A DNA stretch of 64,000 bases from Alphaproteobacteria bacterium (GTDB lineage: Bacteria; Pseudomonadota; Alphaproteobacteria; Thalassobaculales; Thalassobaculaceae): assembly GCA_022822665.1 (NCBI GenBank), contig JAJEAR010000039.1, forward strand, positions 62,001-126,000, read 5' to 3'. A program made the translations under genes and the position numbers. Positions 18,981 to 26,319 of the stretch are shown piece by piece; positions within the stretch are counted from its first letter, which is position 1, and each line of letters starts with the position of its first letter. The notes beneath the pieces were generated by a model that had not been told where the DNA came from, made no database searches, and worked only from the letters and a program-made list of their open reading frames with translations.

Positions 18981-19968
18981 TGTCGACACACTGGGCCCCT
19001 GGCTTCGCCGCTTCCTCACCGAACACATAGTCAGCGAGCGCAATCTGGCGATCAACACACGCAAGAGCTACCGCGACACCTTCTCGCTCCTGCTACCCTT
19101 CGTCAGCGCCGGGGTCCGCAAGCCGGCGGACCGGGTGGTCGTGTCCGATCTCACGTCCACGCGGATCCTGCAGTTCCTCGCCCATCTCGAGGAAAGCAGG
19201 GGATGCTCCGTGCAAACCCGAAACCAGCGCCTGGCGGCACTCCGCTCGTTCGCCAGCTTCGTGGGCAGCCGTGAGCCGACGCTGGTGGAATGGTGCGGCA
19301 CCCTTCGTGCCATCCCGTTGAAGAAGGCGGCGACGAAACCGATCGGTTGGCTGACCAAACCCGAAATCCATGAGATCCTCGCGGTCCCCGATCGCGCGAC
19401 ACTGCAAGGCCGGACCGAATACGCCCTGTTACTATTCTTGTACAACTCGGGCGCGCGAGTGTCGGAAGCCACGCAGTTGCGGATGGCAGACATGCAGATC
19501 GGCCGCACGGACGGCGGCCATGCGCTCGTTACCCTGAACGGCAAGGGCGGAAAGATCCGTCAGTGCCCGCTGTGGCCACGCACCGAACGCGTCCTCGCCG
19601 AACTGGCAAGGGGGCGGACAGGCGGCGATGCGGTGTTCCTCAGCCGGTACCGCAAACCCTACACCCGGTTCGGCGTGTACCATCTGGTGGCGCGCAGCGC
19701 GGCCGGCGTGCCGTCTCTGGAAGGCCGCAAGATCACGCCCCACGTGATTCGGCATTCCACGGCCTGTCATCTGCTTCAGGCCGGTGTCGACATCAACACC
19801 ATTCGCGCCTGGCTCGGCCATGTCAGCCTCGAAACCACAAACATCTACGCCGAAATCGATCTGGAAATGAAAGCCAGGGCGCTGGCGATCTGCGACGCGG
19901 CGGAGGCTGGCCCGCACCGCCCGTGGAAGGAGGACAACGGACTCATGGCCTTCCTCAAGGCACTGTGA
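18961..19968 (+). CDS. RIT element tyrosine recombinase C
   Basis: 335 residues, third gene of the trio. It is XerC/D-like in style, with an N-terminal SAM-like region (TRNQRLAALRSFASFV) and catalytic motifs NSGARVSEATQL, HVIRHSTACHLL, GHVSLETTNIYAEID. All expected residues (R, HxxR, H, Y) are intact. It overlaps gene B by 20 bases, and about 60 bases remain between its stop and the right inverted repeat. Confidence 0.93.
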   Translation: MEKPMNDVDTLGPWLRRFLTEHIVSERNLAINTRKSYRDTFSLLLPFVSAGVRKPADRVVVSDLTSTRILQFLAHLEESRGCSVQTRNQRLAALRSFASFVGSREPTLVEWCGTLRAIPLKKAATKPIGWLTKPEIHEILAVPDRATLQGRTEYALLLFLYNSGARVSEATQLRMADMQIGRTDGGHALVTLNGKGGKIRQCPLWPRTERVLAELARGRTGGDAVFLSRYRKPYTRFGVYHLVARSAAGVPSLEGRKITPHVIRHSTACHLLQAGVDINTIRAWLGHVSLETTNIYAEIDLEMKARALAICDAAEAGPHRPWKEDNGLMAFLKAL

Positions 19969-20028
19969 CGTTCCAGATTATGTTGTGGTCATGTGGTGGG
20001 ATCCCTTGTTAACAACGGGATCACGGGT

Positions 20029-20059
20029 TCACCGCCACATAACGACGACCGCCACATAA
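20029..20059 (-). repeat. Right inverted repeat of the RIT element
   Basis: Reverse complement of 16644-16674 over 31 bases. A degenerate TTATGTTGTGG-like copy lies just inside at about 19978-19988, so both ends seem to carry an array of related sites. Confidence 0.92.
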
Positions 20060-20091
20060 GGCGTGAGATGTTATGTAGAACATCTCACGCC
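20060..20091. repeat. Perfect 13-bp-arm hairpin at the right RIT junction
   Basis: GGCGTGAGATGTT, a 6-base loop ATGTAG, then AACATCTCACGCC. The inner 26 bases are absent from the reconstructed transposase. The first six bases GGCGTG are the reverse complement of the CACGCC found on the left flank and at the hairpin end. It may be an attachment-site relic or sequence brought from a previous site. Confidence 0.8.
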
Positions 20092-21006
20092 GATTTTCAT
20101 CATGGCAAGCGCCGGGTGCTGACATCGTCGGGCGAATGGGTGACGCCGATCCTTCTGGGGTTCCTCGACGATACCACCCGGCTCGGCTGTCACCTGCAGT
20201 GGTATCTCGCCGAGACCGCGGAGGTCTTCGTCCACGGGCTGTCCCAGGCCTTCATGAAGCGCGGCCTGCCGCGCGCCCTGATGAGCGACAACGGCTCGGC
20301 GATGACGGCGGGCGAGGTGGAGGAGGGACTGCACCGGCTCGGCATCGTCCACTCCCGGACCCGGCCGGCTCATCCCCATCAGAACGGCAAGATGGAGGTC
20401 TTGTGGGCCTCGGTCGAGGGTCGGCTGATGGCGATGCTCGACGGCGTCGAGCCGCTGACCCTCAAGATGCTCAACGACACCACCATCGCCTGGCTCGAAC
20501 AGGACTATCACCGCCGGGTGCACCGGGAACTCGGCACCACGCCGCACGCACGACTGGCCGAGAGCGCCGACGCATCCAGGCCGTGTCCCGGCTCCGACGA
20601 GCTCAAGGCGGCGTTCCGGATCACCAGAAAGCGGACGCTGAGGCGCTCGGACGGAACCGTCTCGGTCGAGGGCATCCGCTACCAGGTGCCGCGGCCATGG
20701 CGCCACCTCGCCACGCCCCGGGTCCGGTACGCGCGCTGGGACCCGGCCAGCATCGATCTCGTCGACGGGCAGACCGGCGAGCGGCTGTGCGCCCTCTACC
20801 CCGTCGACAAGCGCGGCAACGCCGATAGCGCGCGCCGTCCCACGGCTGTCGACACCGCAGATGGCAGCGGCGACGGCAGTGGTGAAGACGGCCTGCCGCC
20901 GCTGCTGCGGACCATGCTCGACGCCCAGGCCGCGACCGGCCTGCCGCCGGCCTGGCTGCCACACACATCCACTCCCGACACCGACGATCAGGACGAGAAC
21001 TCATGA
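20092..21006 (+). pseudogene. 3' half of the DDE transposase (catalytic domain)
   Basis: 304 codons begin with the first catalytic Asp (DFHHGKRRVLT). They include the second Asp in MSDNGSAMT and the Glu in HPHQNGKMEVLWASVEG, so a full DDE triad of the rve/integrase fold is present, followed by a C-terminal beta-rich domain (GTVSVEGIRYQVPRPW). Upstream open frame from 19993 belongs to the RIT end and is not the true start. The stop overlaps the ATG of the ATPase gene (ATGA). Without its 5' half the protein lacks the end-binding domain. Confidence 0.88.
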
Positions 21007-21836
21007 ACCGAGAGCTGCTCACCTTCTACGGGCTAAAGTGGAACCCGTTCGCCCCCGACCTGCCGGTCGACAGCCTGATGGCGACCGCCGCCGTCGACAG
21101 CTTCTGCCTCAGGATCGAACGCCATCTCGTGCGCCACGGCGGCTTCGCGCTGATCGCCGGCGAGCCCGGAACCGGAAAGAGCGTCGCACTGCGTCTGCTC
21201 GCCCACCGGCTCGGACGCTGCGACGGGCTCAGGGTCGCCGCCATCACCCACCCGTCCTCGAGACTGTCCGACTTCTACCGCGAGATCGGCGAGTTGTTCG
21301 GCGTCGACCTGATGTACAACAACCGCTGGGCCAGCTTCAAAAACCTGCGCCGGCGCTGGCTCGCCCACCTCGACGACACCCGCATGCGCCCGGTGCTGCT
21401 CATCGACGAGGCCCAGGAACTGCTGCCCTCGGTGTTCTCCGAGATCCGCCTGCTGGCGTCGACCGACTTCGACTCGCGCGCCATCCTCTCGGTGATCTTC
21501 GCCGGTGACAACCGCCTGCTCGACCGCCTCCGCCAGCCCGACCTGCAGCCCATCGCCTCGCGCATCCGACAGCGCCTGCTGATGACCCGGGCCGAGGACG
21601 GTGAACTGACCGGCCTGCTCGACCATCTGCTCGAAGAGGCCGGCAATCCGGCGCTGATGACCGCCGGGCTCAGGGACACCCTCGTCGCCCATGCCGCGGG
21701 CAATCCCAGGGCGCTTACCGTCATGGCCGATGCCGTGCTCGCAGCCGGCGCCGAGAAGGACCGCGAGGTGCTCGACGAGAAGCTCTTCATCGAGACCCTC
21801 GGCGAGGCACCATCATCCAGGCGGGCCCGGCGATGA
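21003..21836 (+). CDS. Transposition ATPase (ExeA/TniB-like AAA protein)
   Basis: The 277-residue protein starts MNRELLTFYGLKWNPFAPDL, the N-terminus typical of ExeA-like transposon ATPases. It has Walker A GEPGTGKSVALRLLA (about 54-68), Walker B VLLIDEAQELLP (about 131-142) and a C-terminal arginine-rich lid region. MuB, TnsC and TniB are functional analogues: they bind DNA in an ATP-dependent way, choose targets and activate the DDE transposase. The gene overlaps the transposase by four bases and the next gene by four bases, so the three are co-translated. Confidence 0.88.
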   Translation: MNRELLTFYGLKWNPFAPDLPVDSLMATAAVDSFCLRIERHLVRHGGFALIAGEPGTGKSVALRLLAHRLGRCDGLRVAAITHPSSRLSDFYREIGELFGVDLMYNNRWASFKNLRRRWLAHLDDTRMRPVLLIDEAQELLPSVFSEIRLLASTDFDSRAILSVIFAGDNRLLDRLRQPDLQPIASRIRQRLLMTRAEDGELTGLLDHLLEEAGNPALMTAGLRDTLVAHAAGNPRALTVMADAVLAAGAEKDREVLDEKLFIETLGEAPSSRRARR

Positions 21837-22855
21837 CCGGCTTCCCGACACGGGCTCCGGCCGAGCTCGAGGACCGACCGAGGGAGCGACAGTGGATGGT
21901 CGAGGCGCTGTGGAGCGAGCAGGGCGTGGGCATCATCGGCGGCGAGCCCAAGTGTGGCAAATCCTTCCTCGCGCTCGACCTCGCCGTCTCGGTGGCCGCA
22001 GGGGTGCCGTGCCTGCGCCACTTCCCCACCGCCACAAGCGGCACCGTGCTGCTGTTCGCCGCCGTGGACGCCGGCCACATCGTGCGCGACCGCCTCCAGG
22101 GCATCGCACGTGCCGCCGGGGCCGCGTTCGAGGCCCTCGACATCGCCGTCATCGATATCCCGGTTTTGCGCCTCGACCACCGCACCGATCGCCAGCGCCT
22201 CGGCGAGACCGTGCAGCGCATCGCGCCTCGCCTCGTCGTCCTCGACCCCCTGGTGCGCCTGCACAGCGTCGACGAGAACGCCGTCGCCGAAGTTGCCCCC
22301 ATCCTCGGCTTCCTGCGAGACCTGCAGCGCCGCTTCGAGACCGCCGTGATACTCGTCCACCATGCCAGAAAGAGCGGCGCCACGCGACCGGGCCAGGCGC
22401 TCAGAGGATCGTCCGAACTGCACGCCTGGGGGGACAGCAATCTGTACCTGCGTCGCCGCGAGCGCCAGATCCTCATGACCGTCGAGCATCGCGCCGCTCC
22501 CGGCCTCAACGATATACAGATCGAACTCGCCGACGACGCAGACGGCCCGGCGCTGCGTCTCCGCCACGCGGAAGCCGCCCAGGATGCGCCCCGGCCCGAC
22601 ACACCGGAACAGCGCATCCTCCAGGCCCTCGCCAAGGCCAATGCCCCGCTCTCCCAGCGCCAGATCCGCGAGCGCGCCGCGACCCGGCCGAAGACCGTCG
22701 CCGAGGCGCTGGGCACGCTCGTGCGCGAAAACCGCGTCGAGCGTGCCTCTGAAGGCGGATACCGCCTCGCCGCCGGCCCGACAGAGACCGACGACGTCAA
22801 CGACAGAAGCCCCGGGTACCCGTTACCGAAAACCGTTACCGCCCCCAACCCCTAG
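21833..22855 (+). CDS. RecA-fold AAA_25/RepA-like ATPase carried by the transposon
   Basis: 340 residues. Walker A is GGEPKCGKSFLALDLA (about 35-50), Walker B is LVVLDPLVRLHSVDE, and a sensor-like VILVHHARK is followed by ALRGSSELHAWGDSNLYLRR. This resembles RepA-type hexameric helicases and the AAA_25 family used in plasmid and phage replication. A winged-helix-like C-terminus (LSQRQIRERAATRPKTVAEAL) follows. Its place as last gene of a transposon operon suggests a replication or target-handling role, which is inference; classic Tn7 or Tn5053 sets do not include such a protein. Confidence 0.8.
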   Translation: MTGFPTRAPAELEDRPRERQWMVEALWSEQGVGIIGGEPKCGKSFLALDLAVSVAAGVPCLRHFPTATSGTVLLFAAVDAGHIVRDRLQGIARAAGAAFEALDIAVIDIPVLRLDHRTDRQRLGETVQRIAPRLVVLDPLVRLHSVDENAVAEVAPILGFLRDLQRRFETAVILVHHARKSGATRPGQALRGSSELHAWGDSNLYLRRRERQILMTVEHRAAPGLNDIQIELADDADGPALRLRHAEAAQDAPRPDTPEQRILQALAKANAPLSQRQIRERAATRPKTVAEALGTLVRENRVERASEGGYRLAAGPTETDDVNDRSPGYPLPKTVTAPNP

Positions 22856-22883
22856 ACAGACAGGGTAACGGTAACGGGTAACA
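22817..22883. repeat. GTTACC/GGTAAC iterated inverted repeats at the end of the transposon operon
   Basis: CCCGTTACCG and CCGTTACCG near the gene end face GGTAACGGTAACGGGTAAC just after it. The two sides can pair as a long imperfect hairpin across the stop codon. It could be a terminator or a replication-like iteron site. No T-run follows. Confidence 0.5.
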
Positions 22884-23119
22884 CCCACCGCCAGACGTCA
22901 TCGCCACATTGTGTCGAGCGATCGGCACATGGCCGAAAGCTCTGCTTACGGCCATGGCGGCTCTTCGTCGGATGGACGGCGACGGGTCACCCGAAGGGCC
23001 GGAGCGAAGCGGAGGAGCGGCGAAGCCGCTTGACGCGTCGACGACCGTCCGGCACCCCGGCACCATCAGTCTGAGCCGACAATCGAAACCCTCAAATAAT
23101 CCGAGCACCCTGCCATCAG

Positions 23120-23137
23120 AAAGCCTGAGCACGCTCA
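23120..23137 (-). repeat. Right terminal inverted repeat of the transposon
   Basis: Reads TGAGCGTGCTCAGGCTTT inwards on the minus strand. Inside it, motifs such as CATCAGTCTGAGCCGAC (about 23065-23081 on +) resemble inner motifs of the left end. The region 22884-23119 has no gene. Confidence 0.85.
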
Positions 23138-23771
23138 GCGGGATCGGTGAAAGATCAAAGGCCACCGGCTCGAGATCCAGTTGGATGACATGCTGCTTGG
23201 AAGGCATGGCCTGCATCGACAGGGTTTGAATGAGGTCGGACACGGCGGGGCCATGGTTGGTCGTGGGATGGATCGTCATTCCGCGGTGTTGTCCGATGGT
23301 GCGGGAGAGCTGTCCAAGAATGACAAGTATTGTGGTGCGAACCGTGGGATGCAGGGGAACGGAGACGCCGTCTTCGCTCTGCTTCGCGAGTCCTTTCGCC
23401 TGCAGCTCTTCGACGAGAAAGGTCGCGAGGTCCACATCGGCGCCGTAACCTATTCGCGATTGTGAGAGCTCGGCGAAATATTTCGTTTCCGGGAGGTCGT
23501 CGAAGGAGCCGTTCGTGAGCATGTCGACAATGATGTCGCCGAGGCGCGTGGTGGTTTCCTGATCAATCCAGTTCTTGGGTTCGAGGACGTGGAGTAGACC
23601 GCGTTCTTCGAGGGGTGCGGCGAGGCTAGGATCGGCGGCGACGTGACGCCCATACATGTAGTCGGGGAGTAGGGTCGCTACGTCGTCGAAGAACAGCAAC
23701 AGGGATTTGATCCATCCGCTTTCTCGCAAACTCCAATATGGCGCTGGATAAAGGTAGGCTGTGTCGCTCAC
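23138..23771 (-). pseudogene. 5' part of the gene split by the transposon (N-terminal 211 codons)
   Basis: GTG at 23771 with GGAGG seven bases upstream starts VSDTAYLYPAPYWSLRESGW. The frame is intact to SPIP and then runs into the transposon end. The N-terminus (a tyrosine-rich YLYPAPYWSLRESGWIKSL and FDDVATLLPDYM) recalls DUF6236-type proteins of unknown function, but this is a weak resemblance from memory. Joined to 14892-15280 it makes a 340-residue protein. Its neighbours are mobile and defence remnants, so a defence role is possible but unproven. Confidence 0.85.
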
Positions 23772-24120
23772 TTGCTGGCCTCCGCCTGGAGATTGGAGAG
23801 AGTAGCGCAGAGTTCGATCTCGCATCATACCTGAACGAAGCATCCGGCGGCACACCATCCCCTGGCAATCCTTGTCGCTAGCGGACCGTGGCTATACCTT
23901 TGCCTGCGAGGCGTAAGTTTGTCGTGCCCTCTTTCCGAGGCCCGCGTTTCGGCGTGGGCCTGCGTACGTCTTGAAGCCGTCGGTTACGAAGCGCTCGCTG
24001 AAGTGATGCAGGAAACCCAAGACGGATAGTGAGAGACCAAGCACCCATCGGCCCGTCCTCGAGACCGATTGCCGCCTCGCGGATTCTCCAGACGCCCCCT
24101 TGAAGGCTACCGACCCAGCC

Positions 24121-24507
24121 CTACGATGTCCCGATAGCCCGAGGGTAGTTCGCTGGAGGAGACCCCCGAGCCATTCGCGTGTGGATGTAACGGCTGCCGT
24201 CGCCCTTCAGATCGACCCGGCCGTTGTTGCCAGTGATCCACAGCCCGTGCGGCGTGAGCCCGAACACCCGGCCTGCTAGGCCGCGCAGCTCCAGTGTCAG
24301 CAACTATTTCGCCTCGACGTCAAACCTCCGCATAATCCTCTCGTACTTGACCACAGAGACGCCCCGGCGGGCCTCCCAACCGTCCGGCAACCCTTCTCCG
24401 ATCATTGCGTAGAGTCCGTTCAGACGTGCTCTTCAGTCCTAGACGCTCCGCCTTACGTGCTCCGCGTCGATGGCATCGCTGGTTGCCTCTTCCAGGACCG
24501 TCTTCAT
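24121..24507 (-). pseudogene. Conserved hypothetical gene with three in-frame stops
   Basis: From ATG 24507 a single frame gives MKTVLEEATSDAIDAEHVRR, then SV-stop-D-stop-RARLNGLYAMIGEGLPDGWE, then VVKYERIMRRFDVEAK-stop, then LLTLELRGLAGRVFGLTPHG and LWITGNNGRVDLKGDGSRYI. No frameshift is needed, only three stop codons (about 24438, 24432 and 24306). The sequence clearly continues across the stops, so it is a decayed gene for a small conserved protein of unknown function that I recall from other alphaproteobacterial islands. The gap 23772-24120 shows nothing else. Confidence 0.75.
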
Positions 24508-25113
24508 CGTACCGCTCCACCCGGTCGGCCGGCACATTTGTTGGCCACGCCGCAGGATGAGGATTCCTACGCGTCGTGCGTCATGCGCTCTTCAGATAGC
24601 AAGGGCCCTTCCCCGGGGGAACGACCCTTGAGCAGACAGCATGTAGCCAGCGGGCAATTGCCGCCTCCTTACATCGTTGGCTTTGGCGGAGCAAGCGATG
24701 CACTCACTGGCCTGACATGCAGAACGAGCCGAGGCACAACGCGCTTGCAACTCAGCAGATTCGGAGCGCCCGTCGGCAGGCCGGTGATACGGATGTGACG
24801 AGCGCGGGCTGTCTTCCATTCATGCCCTAAGGGCATTGAAGTTGGGTCCAGCCTGCATTTTTATTTCCAGAACCTGGGTGCTTTAGTGGGTTCGCGTCGC
24901 GAGGAGTCGGAAATGGTTCCTAGGGACAGCCGAGTCATGGGGAGAAACGCATGGACATCATCGCTGACGGGAGCCGTCGGTGCTTCCAAGCGTTGCCGGT
25001 CGGCACCGGGTAGCCGAAAAGCCCCGAGATTGCACGTCCTTCGCTTCCTCGTCGCAGTCGGATCCCCTGCCGGTCGTGGACGGACGACAGTCGCATCCAA
25101 GGGTGTACCCGCA
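24508..25113. other. Stretch without a supported gene
   Basis: About 600 bp between two remnants. Short frames on both strands lack domain signals. No tRNA, repeat or terminator was recognised. Confidence 0.35.
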
Positions 25114-25365
25114 GTGAAGAAGAGGACCCGCGCCGCTACAGGGGTCGAGCCCCCGGGCGACAACGCCCTGCTCGATTTGATGAGGTCTCGCGAAGCGGCG
25201 GCCATGCTGCTATTGAGCGTCAGGACCCTCGATGAATACCAGTTCACGGGCAATGGTCCTGCCTACTATCGCTTCGCCAATCTCACGTTCTACGCCAGAG
25301 GCGACCTCGCCCGGTGGGCCGCCGCTCGGAAATATCGAACCACTGCCGAAGCGGGCGCGAACTGA
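25114..25365 (+). CDS. Small helix-turn-helix (AlpA/excisionase-like) DNA-binding protein
   Basis: 83 codons from GTG 25114 (the frame is open further upstream, but that part looks non-coding). The C-terminal 60 residues read LMRSREAAAMLLLSVRTLDE, YQFTGNGPAYYRF, FYARGDLARWAAARK, the pattern of HTH_17/MerR-like excisionase proteins: a helix-turn-helix, a wing with GxGP, and a closing YxxxDLxxW helix. Such genes sit at the control end of integrative elements. Its TGA overlaps the ATG of the next gene by one base, so the two were probably co-translated. Confidence 0.65.
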   Translation: MKKRTRAATGVEPPGDNALLDLMRSREAAAMLLLSVRTLDEYQFTGNGPAYYRFANLTFYARGDLARWAAARKYRTTAEAGAN

Positions 25366-25830
25366 TGGAGCCGATCCAGTACCGGGAGTGGAGCCTACTT
25401 CACCCGCGACGGCGGAGCGGACCCGAGACAATGCTCGACAGCGAGTTCAAGCGCGTCATCGCAGCCCCTCTCAAAGTATCGGGCATGACCGGCAAGCAGC
25501 TCGGCAAGCTCGAATTGGGCGCCCCCGGCTTCGTTGCGGACCTGAACGGGGCACTCGCTGCGGCTTGATGCGGCCGACCGGGTGCTTCAAATCTTGGGCG
25601 TCGCCCCCATCGGTCCGAGGTTCCGCCACGAGGTCAAGGCCGTTCTCACAATTGGCCGATAGAAGCCTGCCGCTCTGGGGATCAAGGTCGCCGGGGCGTC
25701 CTCGTTCGTGCGGAAGCTCAGACACAGGGCAGCGCCGACGCTCGCCAGCGTCGATGGGGTGAGGTCGTGGATTCACAGCTTCGCCGCCGAATCGGATCGC
25801 ATCGCCCTCTCATGGCCGCCCGCACACGAC
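25365..25830 (+). pseudogene. Broken two-repeat hypothetical protein
   Basis: Starts MEPIQYREWSLLHPRRRSG and reads VSGMTGKQLGKLELGAPGF, VADLN. A frameshift near 25560 moves the frame to LDAADRVLQILGVAPIGPRF, a TAG stops it near 25662, and a second copy of the motif follows: AALGIKVAGASSFVRKLRHR, SVDGVRSWIHSF. The two halves share the pattern (G)xKLxxGAxxFVxxLxxG..LxxxDxVxxx(M/I), so the ancestral protein had an internal repeat, probably DNA-binding. The family is not known to me. It overlaps the HTH gene by one base. Confidence 0.55.
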
Positions 25831-26081
25831 GACACGGCTCTAACGCGAAGCTTCGGGTGGCGCTTGCGGAGAGTGCTGGCGCCACTGTCCCCGAGGAGGT
25901 GCGCCCACATTTCCAAGACCTTGCGAAGGGTACAGGCCGGGCATACTTCGGCCCGAGAATCCCAAAGTCCGGCGCAATTGGCTATCACGCGGGTTGGCAG
26001 CTCACCGTCAACATCGCCAGCCACGAATTGAGTGACAGCGCCGGCATCGCGCGGCCGCGAGCCTTCCACCGGGAGCGCTGA
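25830..26081 (+). other. Open frame before the AbiEii remnant, status uncertain
   Basis: A frame in phase with 26079-26081 (TGA) reads RVALAESAGATVPEEVRPHF and GRAYFGPRIPKSGAIGYHAG. It lies where an AbiEi-type antitoxin would be expected, directly before the toxin remnant, but I see no AbiEi or DUF6088 motif. It may be a degraded gene. Confidence 0.25.
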
Positions 26082-26084
26082 ACC

Positions 26085-26243
26085 ATTCTCACTCGTCCCC
26101 AGGTCCAGCGCTACTCCGTCGAAGCCGGACTGCGCGATATCATGATCGCTGAGAACGAGATCGGGCTCACCTTCCTGCTCCAGCTGATGGCGGAGCGTGG
26201 CACCCTGGACAAGCTCGCCTTCAAGGGCGAGTGGGCCTGCCAC
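26085..26243 (+). pseudogene. N-terminal remnant of an AbiEii/AbiGii nucleotidyltransferase toxin
   Basis: The frame reads TILTRPQVQRYSVEAGLRDI, MIAENEIGLTFLLQLMAERG, TLDKLAFKG and then diverges. In AbiEii-type toxins the order is an N-terminal helix pair with (A/E)E..(L)T..LQ.L.E.G.L..LAFKG followed directly by GTxLRK of the nucleotidyltransferase core. That core is absent here, so the toxin is truncated and inactive. The preceding frame stops four bases before the first codon. No normal start codon is present upstream of ATG 26142. It marks the right edge of the island. Confidence 0.65.
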
Positions 26244-26285
26244 CCCCTGCTGCCCTTCGCGTCCCGTCCGCAACCGCTGCTGCCA

Positions 26286-26319
26286 GAAACAAAAGGCGGG
26301 ACCCGACTGGGATCCCGCC
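26286..26319 (-). terminator. Rho-independent terminator
   Basis: On the minus strand GGCGGGA and TCCCGCC (26313-26319 and 26295-26301) form a stem with an inner CCC/GGG extension and a short loop, followed by TTTTGTTT. It lies about 120 bp after the stop of the dehydrogenase gene and should end that transcript. Confidence 0.8.

Larger units (their letters stand above)
16644..20091 (+). mobile_element. RIT (Recombinases In Trio) element nested in the transposase gene
   Basis: Three consecutive, overlapping tyrosine-recombinase genes are flanked by a 31-bp perfect inverted repeat (16644-16674 and 20029-20059). This is the defining layout of RIT elements. Removing 16644-20091 (3448 bp) restores the transposase frame exactly. 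Beyond the right repeat lies an extra 32-base hairpin (20060-20091) whose last six bases, CACGCC, repeat the six target bases just left of the element (16638-16643). All three recombinases have intact frames, so the element may still be mobile. Confidence 0.9.
15285..23137 (+). mobile_element. DDE transposase + AAA ATPase transposon (7853 bp, itself interrupted by a RIT element)
   Basis: The ends are imperfect inverted repeats, TGAGCGTGnnCAGGCTTT, at 15285-15302 and 23137-23120. Further similar motifs lie inside both ends, as expected of transposase binding-site arrays. The element carries four co-directional genes: a zinc-ribbon/HTH protein, an rve-fold DDE transposase (split), an ExeA/TniB-like AAA ATPase and a RecA-fold RepA-like ATPase. 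The last three are joined by ATGA overlaps. The transposase plus ATPase layout places it in the wide Mu/Tn7/Tn5053-type group. Without the RIT insertion it would be about 4.4 kb. With its transposase broken it is probably immobile unless helped in trans. Confidence 0.85.

Noticed and set aside
19993-20091. Frame preceding the transposase 3' half as its true start
   Set aside because: These codons lie in the RIT right end and hairpin; the transposase truly continues from 16643.
15285-23137. Canonical Tn7 or Tn5053 (Tn402) element
   Set aside because: Ends begin TGAGCG rather than TGT, the target duplication is 4 bp rather than 5 bp, and TniQ/TniR or TnsA/D/E genes are not recognisable.
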